NCBI GenBank assembly: GCA_034770075.1 | Contig: CM068377.1 | Span: 69,170,358-69,234,357 of the forward strand | Length of the DNA stretch: 64,000 bases | Direction: 5' to 3' | DNA from: Aralia elata | Taxonomy: Eukaryota > Streptophyta > Magnoliopsida > Apiales > Araliaceae | Shown here: positions 24,916 to 35,488 of the stretch, piece after piece | Position numbering within the stretch: the stretch's first letter is position 1 | How the letters are laid out: every line of letters begins with the position of its first letter | The notes under the pieces: generated by a model | What the model was told of the DNA's origin: nothing | The model's input: the letters and a program-made list of their open reading frames with translations, nothing else | Database searches by the model: none | Program-made: the position numbers and the translations under genes

Positions 24916-25691
24916 GAAGTCATTCCATCTTCATTTCTTACCAATCCACCAAATCCTAGAGGGGAAACTATAGAGAAATGGAAGGAGGAAGAGAGGGAGC
25001 TTTGTTGGAGGAGCAAACAAGGGAAAAGAGTAAGCAAGATAGCAAGCTCTAGTAAGGAACACGAAGAACCAAGAAAAGGTAAGAATCCAAAACCCTAACT
25101 CTTCATTTTTTTTCTTTTAAAAGCTTTATAGCTTGATGTGAAGTGCCTTGTTGGTGGTTGTGCATTTTATGGGGATCATGAAGGATCCAGAGGAATAAAG
25201 ATGATGATATCAGTGGACTAAAACATGTTAATATGTATGTCAAGTGGAATCATAATTTTAATAACGAACCTAACCAAGAAAGAAAGGAAAACGTGTTTAA
25301 ATTATTGTTGATGGACAAGTTTAAAAACATCGTTTGTATGTTAGTTATTAAAATCCGAGAAAAAGAAAATATATGTAAGTGTATTAAGGAAATGTTCCAG
25401 TTAGAACGAAGTAAAAATATGCTATAACGAAGTTATGGCGAAAATTTTAGTAAAAGATGTTAAATGGTAAAAATCCTAGGTTGGTATGTCTTTCGAGTCA
25501 ATCTTGCGGGTAATTAACGCTTTCGAAAAACATTGATTTTCCAGGGGTTTGTAGAATATAGAAAATGTGAGCCGTAGGCTCAAGAACGAGCTTAATTCGA
25601 CTTCGGACGAGCAAGTTATGAAGGTACAAAGTAGGTGCGATGAAAACAACAAAACAGTCAAAATTGACAAAATGGACACCTAAAACCCTGC

Positions 25692-25745
25692 CGGTTGGGC
25701 GCGGGGTGCGCCATTGGTAAGGTTTTGGGCGCGGGGCGTGCCGGA
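25692..25745. repeat. Paired GC-rich motif
   Basis: Two copies of a GGGCGCGGGGYG unit, followed by YGCC, 30-35 bp apart in AT-rich LTR sequence; the same style of GC island as in the other LTR families. Confidence 0.6.
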
Positions 25746-27335
25746 CCAGTAGTTGGCTAGACAGCTTTGACATACTTTAGTAAATTAGACATAACTCTTT
25801 CGTATGAACTCCGATTGAGGTGATTCAAGATGATCCGGAAAGCTAAGAAGTAGACCTACAACTTTTGTTCTTTAAGTTTTAAGAGATAAGGCTAGGATCA
25901 AAGTCTAAAATGAGTCTCTTTAGGACTGTTATGCAATAGGGGGCAAGACGTGGTGGTTTCTTCGAAACGTCGTGGCGCCAAGCCATGTTTGTCGAGTATT
26001 TCTAAGTTCTAAACATTGGACTTTGAAACTATGGCCTAGAGGAATGTAAAGCAACGAAGGGTAGTTGAATTGGACGTTTCAATCGTACATAATAGCGTGT
26101 CATTTGGGCGTTCAGGTTAGACAAGTTGGGCATGCGACTTACGAACGTTGAAACACCGTGTCAAGTGTTAAGGAACTTAAAAAGTGTTTTGATTCTAATG
26201 AAATGGAAGTTATAAATTATGAAATAGAGTTAATGTAAACCATAATTATAGTCTATATGTGGCTAATTAGTGTAGCGTCATACATTAATATGTGCAGGGA
26301 AAATTAGCTTAAAGTTGTAAGTCGCGCTTAAGGCAAGTTTCTAACTCTTGTCTAAACTTTACGTTATGCAAGAATTCTGTCTGTGTACAAATGTTTTATG
26401 TTTGTACAAGATGTTTAGCTATTGATTGTGTTATGTGCCTATATCTGCACTTAGGTGCCTTTGTGATGAATTGTTCTATGATTGAACTGTTCAAGTGTTT
26501 AAAGTTCTGTTATTCATGAACTGCGTAGAATGTATGTCGATGCCAATTGTTTCGGCTAGACAAATGTTAAGGTAAGTGTCGATGCCAATTGTTTTCGGCT
26601 AGACAAGGGTGGAGATAAGTTATTGAATGATTGATATTCTAATAAAGTTAAGGAAAGTTAATTCAAACTAGAAGAACTGGTTTAAATATGAGAGTAATAA
26701 GTTAAGAATCACGAGATGCACTAGACACAGATTGTATCATGATAATGAGGTAGACATAGAAAATGTCAAAACTAAGAAAGAATAGAAAGGAAGTATTAAA
26801 GTCTTGAGGACTGGTCAATATGTCATTTCAAAAACATTTAAAATAGAAAGATATTGTCGTTCCTATTTATTCAAAGTTGCTTCACAACTATTGTTCAGTT
26901 GTTGAAGATTTCTGAGAATATGTTGATATTCATTTTATTATTCATTGCTTTTTCAACTATTATACTTGATGAATAGTTGAATGTTCATCTTTGCTTTAAA
27001 TAAAATATTTTTAGCAAAGCTAGAACGAACCGAGGAATCCGGTGAAGACTAAGGAAGAGATCAAGTATTTGTTTTGTCAATTACTTGTAAGCTTTATATG
27101 TATCTGTTGTGGCGGATTAAAGTCACAACTGTAATAGTTAAATGATATAGTAATCATTATTTGTATATATTGAATATGTAAAGGTTTTAGAACTTGGGAT
27201 TAGAAGGCGACATTTTGTAATATATTGAATTACATTAATTTCTTAAGATTATATGGGTGTTTATGTTAAATGTTTAGTACCATGATGCACCGGACCCCGG
27301 GTTTGAAGGTAGACCCAGATTTTGGGGGCGTTACA

Positions 27336-27986
27336 CCTTCGGGCTATATCCATATCTCCTTTAATTTTACCAACTCCATTCGGTGTAGGGTACTTAAGCT
27401 TGAAGTGGGGTATTGAAGTCACTGCCTGTAGAACCGTCAACGTCGACCGACCCAATATGACGTTATAAGCCGAATCTACCTGAACTACAAAAAACTTCAC
27501 CATCACTTCAACCTGCTGGGGAGCCGTGCCGAAGATGACAGGCAATTCGATGGTTCCTACCACGTGAATTGGGTTATTACTGAACCCGTACAATGGAGCC
27601 TCCTGTCCTACTTCCATCTTCCTTCCTTCTAAGTTCATCCTTTGGTAAGTGTGGCTGTATAGAATATCCACTAACAACCCGTTGTCAATCATCATCCTCC
27701 TCATATCAACCGGGCCGACCTGAGCCGTAATCACCAAAACTCTTTTATGAGGTTCCACCGATTCGGCTGGGTAGTCATCATCGATGAAGGAGATGACCGT
27801 ACCAGTGTAAGTCTGTTGCCTCCTGGTTGGGTGTTCAGATACTGCCAACACCGCATCTATCAATCCCCACCTCTTCTTTATAGTGATGAGTCTGACTGGC
27901 CCCCTTGTAATGACATCTACTACGTTTTGAGTGGGTCGATTCTGCAGATTAGGGTATATAACCTTATATTTATAATGATCACACAC
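27336..27986 (-). pseudogene. Tat/Ogre-like retrotransposon protease fragment
   Basis: Minus-strand reading from 27986. RVLVITAQVG, then MIDNGLLVDILY with the active-site Asp codon at 27684-27686 (DNG in place of DTG/DSG is usual in Tat/Ogre/Retand proteases), then YGFSNNPIHVVGTIELPV and YNVILGRSTL, and a C-terminal KGDMDIARR that ends exactly at the LTR border. The N-terminal VVDVITRGP resembles the conserved INxIxGG region before the protease in this clade. No gag, RT or integrase of this element remains nearby. Confidence 0.8.
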
Positions 27987-28236
27987 CCTTAAACACCCTG
28001 TCCCTGAATGAGAATAGGATTCCTCGTTATGGTAGATACCATAATGGGATAGAAGTGAATCTTCTTAAAAAAGGAAGTCGAACATCATCCTGACTCTTTC
28101 TTTAGGAATTGAAAATTAAATATAGTTAAGTTCTTCTATTACCCAAAATAAACTCCAACGTGGGGACTCTACCTCCACGTGGACTACGGCCCACCAAATC
28201 CAACCGAGCCCAATTATTTATACCCCAACAGCTACC
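27987..28236 (-). mobile_element. Possible LTR piece of the Tat-like element
   Basis: On the minus strand it starts TGTTGGGGTATAAATAA at about 28236, a form common for plant LTR starts and with a built-in TATA-like box, and runs into the protease fragment without a visible PBS or gag. Assignment is tentative; it could be unrelated sequence. Confidence 0.3.
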
Positions 28237-28771
28237 AAACACTGTTGATGATAGAAAGAATGAACAAGAAATTATTATTTGCTAAATTCATACTATGCTA
28301 GACTTGTTACTAATAAATACTACATGACACAATACAATAGGAACTAGAGCACATAATATATGAACAACAAAATAGGTTTTAATTTTAATTAAAAATTCTT
28401 TATGGGCCTGAACAATATAGTGGTTGATCAATCAGAAATTGTTGAAAGGTCGATTTATTAACTAATTTAATCAGTGTTTCTAAAGAAGGGGGGATGAGAC
28501 ACTAATAGATGAGATGGAACCAGGAGCCAGGAGCCAGGAGCCTAGAGGGAAGTTTTGAGTTTTTCCGGTTATCAATAAATTTTAAAAAAAAAATCTTACA
28601 ATTTCTTTCTTGTATACGAAATATCCTTTTAAAGAAACTTTGCACAATGAAAATATAATAAAAGGTAAGTCTAGGCAGGCTCGGTTTCCCAAGTTCATAA
28701 AAAAATATAGTTTTGCTATGTGTTGTGAAAGTTTTCAACCGAATTATAATTACAACGAATGTACATATATA

Positions 28772-28897
28772 GGATAAGTAGAAATTAAAAATAACTTCAC
28801 CCTAATTTATTCTATCTTATCTCAAAAGTATACATGAAATAGATAAAAATTAAGAATAATCACACCTTAATGTGTTCTATCTTATCTAAAAAGTATA
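28772..28897. repeat. Tandem duplication of about 60 bp
   Basis: 28772-28832 and 28841-28897 share AAATTAA(A/G)AATAA, CAC(C)CTTAAT(T/G)-like words and TTCTATCTTATCT(C/A)AAAAGTATA; roughly 80% alike by eye. Confidence 0.7.
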
Positions 28898-29047
28898 ATT
28901 GCCATTTGCCCAAATTAAACATGATAGACCATGGATTGAGCAGGTATATGATAATGATTATTTTTATCCAATACCATGAAATCGCGGGCAACTCAGATTA
29001 CCTGCGGATAGCCTGACCCAAGTTGCACCCCTAGCCAGGAACCCTTT

Positions 29048-29138
29048 GGTTCTAAAACTAGCACATAATTCCCTCGTGGTTTTGTCAAAAAGTCTGAATC
29101 CCTATGTTCCTAAACCTAACACATAAATCCCTCATGGT
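29048..29138. repeat. Two direct 33-bp repeats
   Basis: 29048-29080 and 29105-29138 share GTTC(C)TAAA, then TAGCACATAA or TAACACATAA, then TCCCTCGTGGT or TCCCTCATGGT. Confidence 0.65.
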
Positions 29139-29282
29139 CTGGCACTAAAGGACAACCACTAAAACTTCACCAAATCCGATGCCTTTATATTTCAATAAAT
29201 AAGATAATTATTTCTTTTTTAAAAATCAATTTATAACATTTTTAAATTCAAAACTGATATTATTCAATTATAATTGTTAGTT

Positions 29283-29320
29283 CATAAGACAATTATAAAT
29301 TTTAGTCATATTGTCTTATG
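29283..29320. repeat. Perfect 11-bp inverted repeat
   Basis: CATAAGACAAT at 29283-29293 and ATTGTCTTATG at 29310-29320, with a 16-nt loop. Possible remnant of a foldback element or cruciform-prone site. Confidence 0.7.
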
Positions 29321-30098
29321 ATTTGATTATATATAATGTGCTTAACTGCAATACATAGTTTGAATGTAAAGCCCAGAGAAATAAAATTGACTATATGTTG
29401 TGATTGGTGCTATTTTGAGTTGTAAAAGTAAATAGAAGTGGATGAACGTAGTACTCAGGTATAGGTTTGTTTAGTTCACTATTCTTTTATATAGTAGTTT
29501 TGAACATTTTGTCAAATATTTACAATAGGCAAAATGAAAGTATGGGAAATCGCATATAATTGAGCGAATCACATAAAAAGTGACAAAAAGTGATGTTATT
29601 TTGTATAATTAAATAAGAGTGATGTTAGGGGTATCAAATTATATATTTTCTCTCATGTTGTGTACAAAAAAGTATTTTGTATTTATTTTTTTTAAATAAT
29701 ATTATTTTGGAAGATAATTCACGCAAAAACATAAGGTCCCTCACCTCTCGTCCTTTCTATAATATTAGCAAAAATGTTGTGCAATTTATAATACTCTAAA
29801 CTTAATCCATTCCTCAAGTATTTAAACATGGCGATTTGTAGAAAACATGTAGAGTATTCAAGCAAAGAAATAAATATTTAAACCCCAATCTAGATATTAA
29901 ATTTAAGAGAAAATGTTTACAATGAAAGAATCAGATATTAGTACAGAATGATAATGCTAGAATGCCGCAGAACTTGTACGTCGCAATTGGTATCTTGGCG
30001 CAGAAGTTGGTGCTGAATATAGAAGCATTTTCACTTCCTGCTAACAATAAGAAGATCAAAAAAGTATGATTGCATTGTTATTGTTTCTGATAATTCTA

Positions 30099-30546
30099 CG
30101 AATATTTTGGCTGAATTATATATTTGTCCCTCTAAATTATAAGTCGTTTTAAAGTTCTCTCTTAATTATTAAAGTGAACATTTATCTACTTATATTTGTC
30201 ACTTAGTACTAATTTTGTTCTTTGGATCGACTTTTATGGAATTGTGTGTCACGTGTTTCTGTTTAATAATAATATCTTTGTCATTTGAGTATGTAAAATA
30301 TTTATTTTATGAATTTCGCTATTAGTAATGAGAATTGTGTATTTTACATCGTAAAATGACGAAGCTACCATCATTAATTAGGTATGGGAGTACCATGTGA
30401 CACAAAATTGAAGAAAAAAATCAACCCGAAGAACATAATTAACACTAAATGACAATTTTAAGGAGATAAATGTTCATATTGATAATTGAGGGACTACTTT
30501 AAAATTGACTTACAACTTGGAGTAATTTACTAAAATATTTTTCTGA
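30099..30546. mobile_element. Foldback MITE with arms of about 200 bp
   Basis: The left half (30099-30300) pairs with the right half (30335-30546) almost from end to centre. Matching blocks include AATATTTT(G/A), the ATAAGTC...TTTTAAAGT region, GAACATTTATCT, the GTCACTTAGT/GTCATTTAGT blocks, GTGTCAC and the ATGTAAAATA-like inner ends, leaving a loop of about 30 nt. There is no ORF. Such long-arm, non-coding palindromes are typical of plant foldback MITEs. A target duplication could not be fixed; flanks share only TTCT. Confidence 0.75.
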
Positions 30547-30904
30547 ATGCTTTTCGTAATCTGTTTGTTTTATGTTTGAATATTTGAAATAGTAATCTAT
30601 AATCAAGCAATTTGAAATACTTAATGTTTAAATGTTCAAATATTTTTGCATGTTCTTAATATTCGTACGGTTAAATTTATCCAAAAAAAAACCTCTAAAG
30701 GTATAGACATATTAACTCTATGGTATACATAGAAACCCTCTAAGGTATCTCTATTTTTCACTTAAAATATATTTTTGTTCCATAAAACACTAATGCTAAT
30801 AAGGTTATTAGTTTAATAGTGCGGTAAGATTATGAAATGAGCTCATTATCCTGTGCAATACAAATTATAATGATTATGAAAATATGGGATAATGATAAGA
30901 AGAT
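30547..30904. other. Gap before element D
   Basis: AT-rich, no ORF. Includes an A-run followed by an ACCTCTAAAGGTAT-like word, later repeated as CCCTCTAAGGTAT. The five bases before element D (AAGAT, 30900-30904) are its candidate target duplication, but the right copy is not in the window. Confidence 0.5.
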
Positions 30905-32448
30905 TGTTAGTATAATGCATATATTTGATTTGATAATGATATAATGTATATTTGTAACCAGTAGCTTTTGTGAAGTCCTTACAATGAAAATAATATAAAA
31001 TGACTTAGATTAGAAGATCAAACTTGTTAGGGTGATCTATTTTGTCGAGTGAATCTAATGTATAGACGTTAAGTAATTAAACGATCGTAAAGTCTACTAG
31101 AGATTGGTCGAATTCGTAAAGTCTGCTAAAAGATCGTAGAATACATTGAAGATCGCAGAGTCTGCTAGAGATCGTAAAGTACAGTGAAGATCACAGAGTC
31201 TGCTGAAGATCGCAAAGTCTGTTGAAGATTGTAAAGTCTACTGAGGATCGTAGAGCTTACTGATCGTAGAGCTACAACTTTTAGTGTTCTAAGTCTACAA
31301 AAGCGTGAAGTCATTTCTCCAGATTCTAAGAGTACAAGCAATTATCAAATGATTAGAGAAAAATTGAAGATCTTTTGAAGAGACAAAGACTTAGAGAAGC
31401 TTCGCAGAATACACTGATGTTTCATAGAGTTCACCTAGCCAGATACTCTACGACCATTATGAAACTTTATGATTAGGAAAATCGTAGAGTACATTAGTTT
31501 TGACAAGGGCTGACAATGACAATATTCGTAAAGTGAAGATCCCCAAGGAAGTTTGCATAATCTTTTATGACTAAGGAGAAGGTCAATTAGAGATGTCTTT
31601 AACAACTCTATTGGTAAAAAGATAACAGCCACATGAGTATCACTTCAACAATACTGATGTGACATTTCACAACCGAAAGCTGACACATCCTCTTCAAAAG
31701 TCAACAATGAGAGATCCTCAAGTTCTGTGCATTAAATAAGCAAAGATAACTTTTCAACGGGAAAATCTCGAGGAAGGTCTATAAAAGGCAAGTAGATTGA
31801 ATCACGCAATAAAAATCGAAGATTAGAAAGTTGAATTGCTGTAAAACTAAAAAGAACTCTACTCTACGATCATGAACAACTTGTTCTGCTGCTCAGTCCT
31901 TTATTACTGAACTTTAAGCAACTTAGTAGCACCCTAAAAATCATTCTCTCTTAGTGATCATTTAGGTCATAGTGACCTAATGTATCCAAGTTTTAGTGAC
32001 TTGAAGAGATCTTAGTGATCTATTGTATCCAAGTTTTTGTGACTTAAAAGAATCTTTGTGATTCGTTAAGTGTAACTATTTTATATGAAGAGATCTTCGT
32101 GATCACCTATCTTTAATAGATTATACCTACTCAAAGAGTAGAAAAGTGGACTAGGAGATTTTTGTGCTCCGAACCACTTAACATATCTGTGTTTCTTTTA
32201 TATTCTGCACTTACTTTTCTGCTAAGTTCTTTAATTTATTTGTAACTTAATTCCACTTGGTTGCTAAATTCAGAACTGCGAATTTTCTCAAATTTTTTAA
32301 GGGCTTTTTCAAATTATCATTCTGATGGGGAAAGTTATTAAATTAACCTGCTTGAATTACAAGTTGGTAATAATTCATTAAAAGGAAAAGTTTTAAAGGA
32401 TCTATTAAACCCTCCTTCTAGATCTCTTAGTGCCTTTGGGATATAACA
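30905..32448 (+). mobile_element. 5' LTR of element D
   Basis: Starts TGTTAGTATAATG and ends GGGATATAACA; 1544 bp, directly followed by the PBS. The TATA-like TATAAAAG is at 31780-31787. An array of GATCGTAGAG-like units lies at 31083-31270. Confidence 0.88.
31083..31270. repeat. GATCGTAGAGTCTGCT degenerate array
   Basis: About nine units of 18-25 bp, each like GATCG(T/C)A(G/A)AGTCTGCTGA. The array recurs in D's 3' LTR (44515-44690) and, in another form, in the LTR of E (45755-46100). Confidence 0.75.
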
Positions 32449-32450
32449 AG

Positions 32451-32465
32451 TGGTATCAGAGCAGG
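32451..32465 (+). promoter_or_regulatory. Primer binding site, tRNA-iMet type (D)
   Basis: TGGTATCAGAGCAGG two bases after the LTR end; the classical copia PBS. Confidence 0.93.
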
Positions 32466-32502
32466 TTCTCTTGAACAAAGCTTAAATTGCTTGAGTATAT
32501 CC

Positions 32503-34510
32503 ATGACATAAAATAAAACCAGTTCTGAGCTTGGTGGTAGAAATAAGCTACCTCTGTGTAATAAAGATAAATTTGCTTACTGGAATGTACGAATACAGGC
32601 ATATATGTAGGCAATAGATAAAGAGTTGTTTGATGCTATAATTAATGGCCCATATGTTCACACGAAACTCGTTCCAATAACTAACGATCCAAACAAGGTT
32701 GCGGTCAAGCAAAGAGCCGAATGTACTGATATGGAGAAAAAGCTGGTGCAGCTCGACAAAAGACCCAAGAACATCCTGTTCATGGCTTTAGAGGACGAAT
32801 TATTTGAAAATGTAGTCAACTGCAAAACAACAAATGAGGTATAGAAAGCTCTCCTGGTGATGCACAAAGGAACAGATGATGTAAAGGAAAAACAAGCAAT
32901 CCCTTCTTACTCAACAATATGAAATGTTCTCCCATTTATTTGGTGAGAATATAACATCAACTTACGAGATGTTCAACGTTCGGCTCAACTCCCTCAGAGT
33001 ATATGAAAAGGTTTATCCCAACAAAAACCTTATTATTAAATTCATGAGAGCACTGCCAAGCAAGTGGGATGCAAAAACCACTGCGAAAAATCTGCATGAA
33101 ATGACAGTGCAGAAGCTCTATGGTAATCTCATTACCTATGAGCTTGAACTAAACCAAAGGGCAGAGACTACATCATAACCTAAAGGAAGGAAAGAGGAGT
33201 CACCCTTAAAGGTTTAAAGGCATCTTCTAAAGCTCCTATTGAAGATAAATCTGATGATGATGAAGATGATGAAGATATTGCTCTTCTTGCTAGAAGACTA
33301 AGGAAATTCGTGAGGAAAGTCAAAAACAGCAAGCCCAGAAGATACAACAACAACAACAATAACAACATTAACAACCGAGACCATTCAAAGGACTTGTGCT
33401 ATAATTGTAAAAAGTTAGGTCACTATATTGCTAAGTGCAATAAGCCTCTAAGAGAAGAGCTAAAGAAAGATAAGAAAAAGAAGGAATTTGCTCCAAAGAA
33501 AGAGTTCAAGGGCTACAAGTAGTATCAGAAGAAAGACAATGGTCTTTTTGCAGAGGGATCATTGAGTGACCCTGAAAATTATTCAATTTTAGAGTTCGGC
33601 AATGATGAAGGACCCCAGATGGCCAACCTATGTCTCATGGCCATAGAAGCAAAAGCAGACAACACCATTGATAATCAAGAAATTGATATTAGTGAGGTAT
33701 TTGATTTTAACTCTCTAGATGTAGATATAGATGATTTATGAGTTACATTGCATGACATTACATCTGATCTGCATGAGTATATGAATTGGTTCAAGGTTCT
33801 ATTAAATGACCATTCTCTCCTTCAAGAAGAGAAAGAAAGTACAAGTGGAATTGGAAACAACTCTATAAAATGTTAGCTCTCTCTTCAAGCTTGAAGTTGA
33901 GAATGAGAAATTGAGAAAGATAACTGAACAATCTGCACACAGAGAATCAACTCTAGTTTCTAAGATTGAAGAGTCAGAGAAGACTATCTTTACGTGGAAT
34001 AGATCTTCTTCTTCAATGGACTCCTTGATCACAAGTTAGAGATCAGTCTCAGATCGATCAGGATTAGGATTTAGGGATTCATTCTTAGATTATAGTGTGG
34101 ACATAGTGCTGGAGATTAACAATAATAGTGCTTCTACCCCCATAGAAGTATTATGTTTATAAAATCCACAGAGGTTACTGAGCCAATTATTCTGAGTTGT
34201 ACAATCTCTATTGATCAAGTTGTGATTTTTGAGAACAACGGATCGCACACTGGTCTAGGATTCAAGAAACAGCAGGGTAATTCTAACACTACCTTGAAGC
34301 TTCGAAGGATCATAGAGTCAGGTCATATTCGCTCCACAAACCAACCAGGCAAGAAACGTAGAGTTAACTTTCATCCTACAAAATCTCAGAATCATAGAGT
34401 AGTGTGGAATCAGAGAGAATACCAGCCTAGAAGAAAGGCAGTAAGTGTCTATCGTCCACACGTGTTCTCGAAGAGAAGGAATTCACACACACAAGCATGC
34501 ATCATATAAA
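32503..34510 (+). pseudogene. Element D gag, broken
   Basis: Reads from ATG at 32503, with a stop three codons in. The UBN2-type gag region (32570-33170) has YWNVRIQAYM, NGPYV, NILFMALEDELFENV, then a frame change at about 32890 and FMRALPSKWDAK. A CCHC zinc knuckle at 33397-33438 reads CYNCKKLGHYIAKC, in a Lys-rich context. Downstream, a long region holds ISEVFDFN and a HSLLQEEKE helix, then many stops and shifts (33840-34150) and a basic region to 34509. A second knuckle-like YNCHEYGHVVALC near 34519 has lost its first Cys. Binds and packages element RNA in intact relatives. Confidence 0.85.
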
Positions 34511-34659
34511 ATATTATAACTGTCATGAATATGGACATGTTGTTGCTTTGTGTTATTTTGGTGATTATCCTGTTTATTATAGACCTATAATCAAGCAAAT
34601 CTAGGTCCCAAAAAGAACTAACAAATCAGGACCCAAGCAAATCTGGGTACCAAAATAAA

Positions 34660-35488
34660 GGTTAATGTTTATTGTAGGAAAAGAGCTCTGCTAGTTCTAT
34701 TTGGTATCTCGATAGTGGATGCTCAAGGCATATGACCGGCAACAAAGCTCTCTTCTCGAACTTCAAGGAAAAAAATGGTACTGCAGTTGTCTTTAGAGAC
34801 AATAACTCTAAAAAGACTAGAGGATATGACTCTATTGGAAATGGTGCAGTATCCTTTAGTACAATGGCATTTGTTAAAGGCTTGAAGCATAATCTCCTAA
34901 GCATCAGTCAACTATGTGATAAAAAGGCATCAAGTAATCTTCCTCAACAACCAGTGTTAAGTCAGAGACCTGGAATCAAACTCTTTGAAGCTGACTATAA
35001 CTAAAGAAGGCAATGTGCACGTGGTAAATCTTGTAGAACTGAGTTCAACTGAAACTACCTACTTCTTTGCTAAATCGTCAGAAGATGTTAGTTAGTTGTA
35101 GCATCAAAGATTATCTCACTTGAACTTTAGAAATATGTCAAAGCTTGCCTCCAAAATTCTAGTTTCAAGCTTACCAAAGCTCAACTTTGTTAAAGAAAAA
35201 CCTTGCAACGCTTGTCAGCTAGGAAAGCAAACCAAAGTCTCATTCCAAAGCAAAACAGTCAACTCAAATGATAGGCCTCTACAATTGCTCTATACGTATC
35301 TCTTTGGGCCAATCCCAACTGTTAGCCTTGGAGGAAAAAGGTACTTACTAGTTATAGTAGATAACTATACCAGATTCATATAAGTATTCTTCCTAAGCTC
35401 TAAGGACCAGACTAGCTCCCAATTGATTAAATTCTTCTAGTTGGTTGAGAATGAGAATGCAGAGATGATCAAGGCTATAAGGAGTGAT
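34660..35488 (+). pseudogene. Element D pol, part 1 (protease, start of integrase)
   Basis: Copia protease with WYLDSGCSRHMTG (active Asp codon 34711-34713, DSG). Then the gag-pre-integrase region (near 35090-35220, including CNACQLGKQ as part of the zinc-binding motif) and the integrase core up to AIRSD, where a solo LTR splits it. Stops and frameshifts are frequent after 35003. Continues at 38232. Confidence 0.85.

Larger units (their letters stand above)
24829..27335 (+). mobile_element. Tekay/Del-like LTR, 5' truncated
   Basis: Ends TTTTGGGGGCGTTACA, the usual 3' terminus of Tekay/Del LTRs. A TATA box (TATAAATA, 24908-24915) lies only about 80 bp from the left break, against about 555 bp in the solo LTR at 6527-9799, so several hundred bp of U3 are missing. 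The left side abuts element C and the right side abuts an antisense Tat/Ogre protease, so it has no matching target duplication. A deletion or rearrangement joined these pieces. No ORF of note. Confidence 0.65.
28237..30098. other. Gene-free AT-rich stretch
   Basis: No ORF with recognisable similarity. It contains two short direct duplications, a perfect 11-bp inverted repeat and a segment (28905-29040) ending GGTTGCACCCCTAG-like, whose reverse complement (CTAGGGGTGCAACTTGGGTC) resembles termini of plant hAT-type elements. May be the local pre-insertion DNA of element D together with short repeats. Confidence 0.5.

Noticed and set aside
25233..25427. Small basic protein of 64 codons in the truncated LTR
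   Set aside because: AT-rich sequence with chance Lys/Asn/Ile codons; no homology and inside an LTR.
27747..27992. Plus-strand ORF of 81 codons
   Set aside because: Shadow of the minus-strand Tat-like protease, which has clear family motifs.
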